This document shows, piece after piece, positions 4,912 to 5,170 of a DNA stretch of 5,170 nucleotides (position 1 is its first letter; each line of letters starts with the position of its first letter). Under the pieces are notes generated by a model. It made no database searches, was not told the DNA's origin, and saw only the letters and a program-made list of their open reading frames with translations. A program made the translations under genes and the position numbers. Origin of the DNA: DASXBJ01 sp036491755 (GTDB taxonomy: Bacteria > Chloroflexota > Dormibacteria > Dormibacterales > Dormibacteraceae); the NCBI GenBank assembly GCA_036491755.1, contig DASXBJ010000044.1, forward strand, positions 1 to 5,170. Direction: 5' to 3'.

Positions 4912-5170
4912 GTGTGGTGGCTAGTCCCGGCCGCAATCGCGATGTTCGCGTGCGCTGCCTCATCCGTCCCAATGGGCGTCTGGGTACTGGCCACGTCACG
5001 GTGGCCGGCGTGGATGCGCGGGACGCTGAAGTGGCCGCTCGGTGATGGCTTGACCCCACGCGTTGTCGCCTTGCAGGGCTGGTCGTACGTTCTTATTGGT
5101 GCAGCGTCGACCCTGCTTTTCGTCTTGCTTCTGTTCTTGCCGGGGATGCTCGCGAAGGAAGATCCAGTGA
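4912..5170 (+). CDS. Unidentified membrane protein, N-terminal part (3' end outside window)
   Basis: A frame beginning GTG at 4912 stays open to the window edge, giving 86 codons. The product has a hydrophobic helix at about 1-28 (WWLVPAAIAMFACAAS then VPMGVWVLA), a tryptophan-rich basic loop (SRWPAWMRGTLKWP, 29-42), and a second strong helix at about 58-80 (YVLIGAASTLLFVLLLFLPG). I do not recognise the family. The amphipathic and hydrophobic pattern is what makes it credible as a gene, because the other two plus-strand frames are interrupted in this stretch. An ATG at 4942 is an alternative start but would cut the first helix. The leaderless -10 box favours GTG 4912. It could be a small integral membrane protein or the start of a longer one. 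Confidence 0.55.
   Translation, partial: MWWLVPAAIAMFACAASSVPMGVWVLATSRWPAWMRGTLKWPLGDGLTPRVVALQGWSYVLIGAASTLLFVLLLFLPGMLAKEDPV

Noticed and set aside
4440..4994. Minus-strand ORF (184 codons) spanning the nitronate monooxygenase end and the spacer
   Set aside because: It is rich in Ser, Thr and Pro without any motif, mostly antisense to a real gene, and conflicts with the membrane-protein frame at 4912.

Overview
The window is high-GC bacterial DNA. Two genes near the right side start directly behind TAGNAT-type -10 boxes with no leader, and the protein families present are common in Actinomycetota. An actinobacterial host, possibly a deep-branching soil or metagenomic lineage, is therefore the best guess. 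It is an inference from style, not from a marker gene. No rRNA, tRNA, CRISPR array, transposase or integrase was recognised.

Left part (1-1437): the 3' end of a MarR-family regulator (1-210, cut by the window edge) faces an LUD-domain protein on the minus strand (241-867). The LUD gene is divergent from a complete second MarR regulator (946-1437). The 78-bp gap between these two holds an imperfect 20-bp inverted repeat overlapping a sigma70-like promoter that reads towards the LUD gene. This is the classical layout of a MarR repressor and its divergent target.

Centre (1438-2808): a metal-dependent amidohydrolase of the ACMSD / gamma-resorcylate decarboxylase type (1635-2627) follows a G-rich, repeat-bearing leader. 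The last ~127 bp of the second MarR locus (3' coding end plus 3' flank, 1336-1462) recur as a direct repeat immediately after the decarboxylase (2644-2770, 113/127 identical, no gaps, with a 54-bp perfect core). The decarboxylase is thus bracketed by two copies of one gene end, which is the most striking structural feature here.

Right part (2809-5170): a DUF1801 protein (2809-3282), a small proline-rich two-helix membrane protein (3437-3754), a 30-residue remnant of a zinc alcohol dehydrogenase (3758-3850), a nitronate monooxygenase (3865-4710) and the start of an unidentified membrane protein running off the window (4912-5170).

Taken together this looks like an accessory catabolic or detoxification neighbourhood: two MarR regulators, a redox-linked LUD protein, a probable aromatic-acid decarboxylase, a flavin-dependent nitronate oxidase and dehydrogenase debris. 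It appears to have been rearranged by duplication and gene loss. I see no clear sign of a wholly new defence or mobile system. The novel candidates are the gene-end duplication around the decarboxylase, its unusual leader, and the MarR/LUD regulatory pair.
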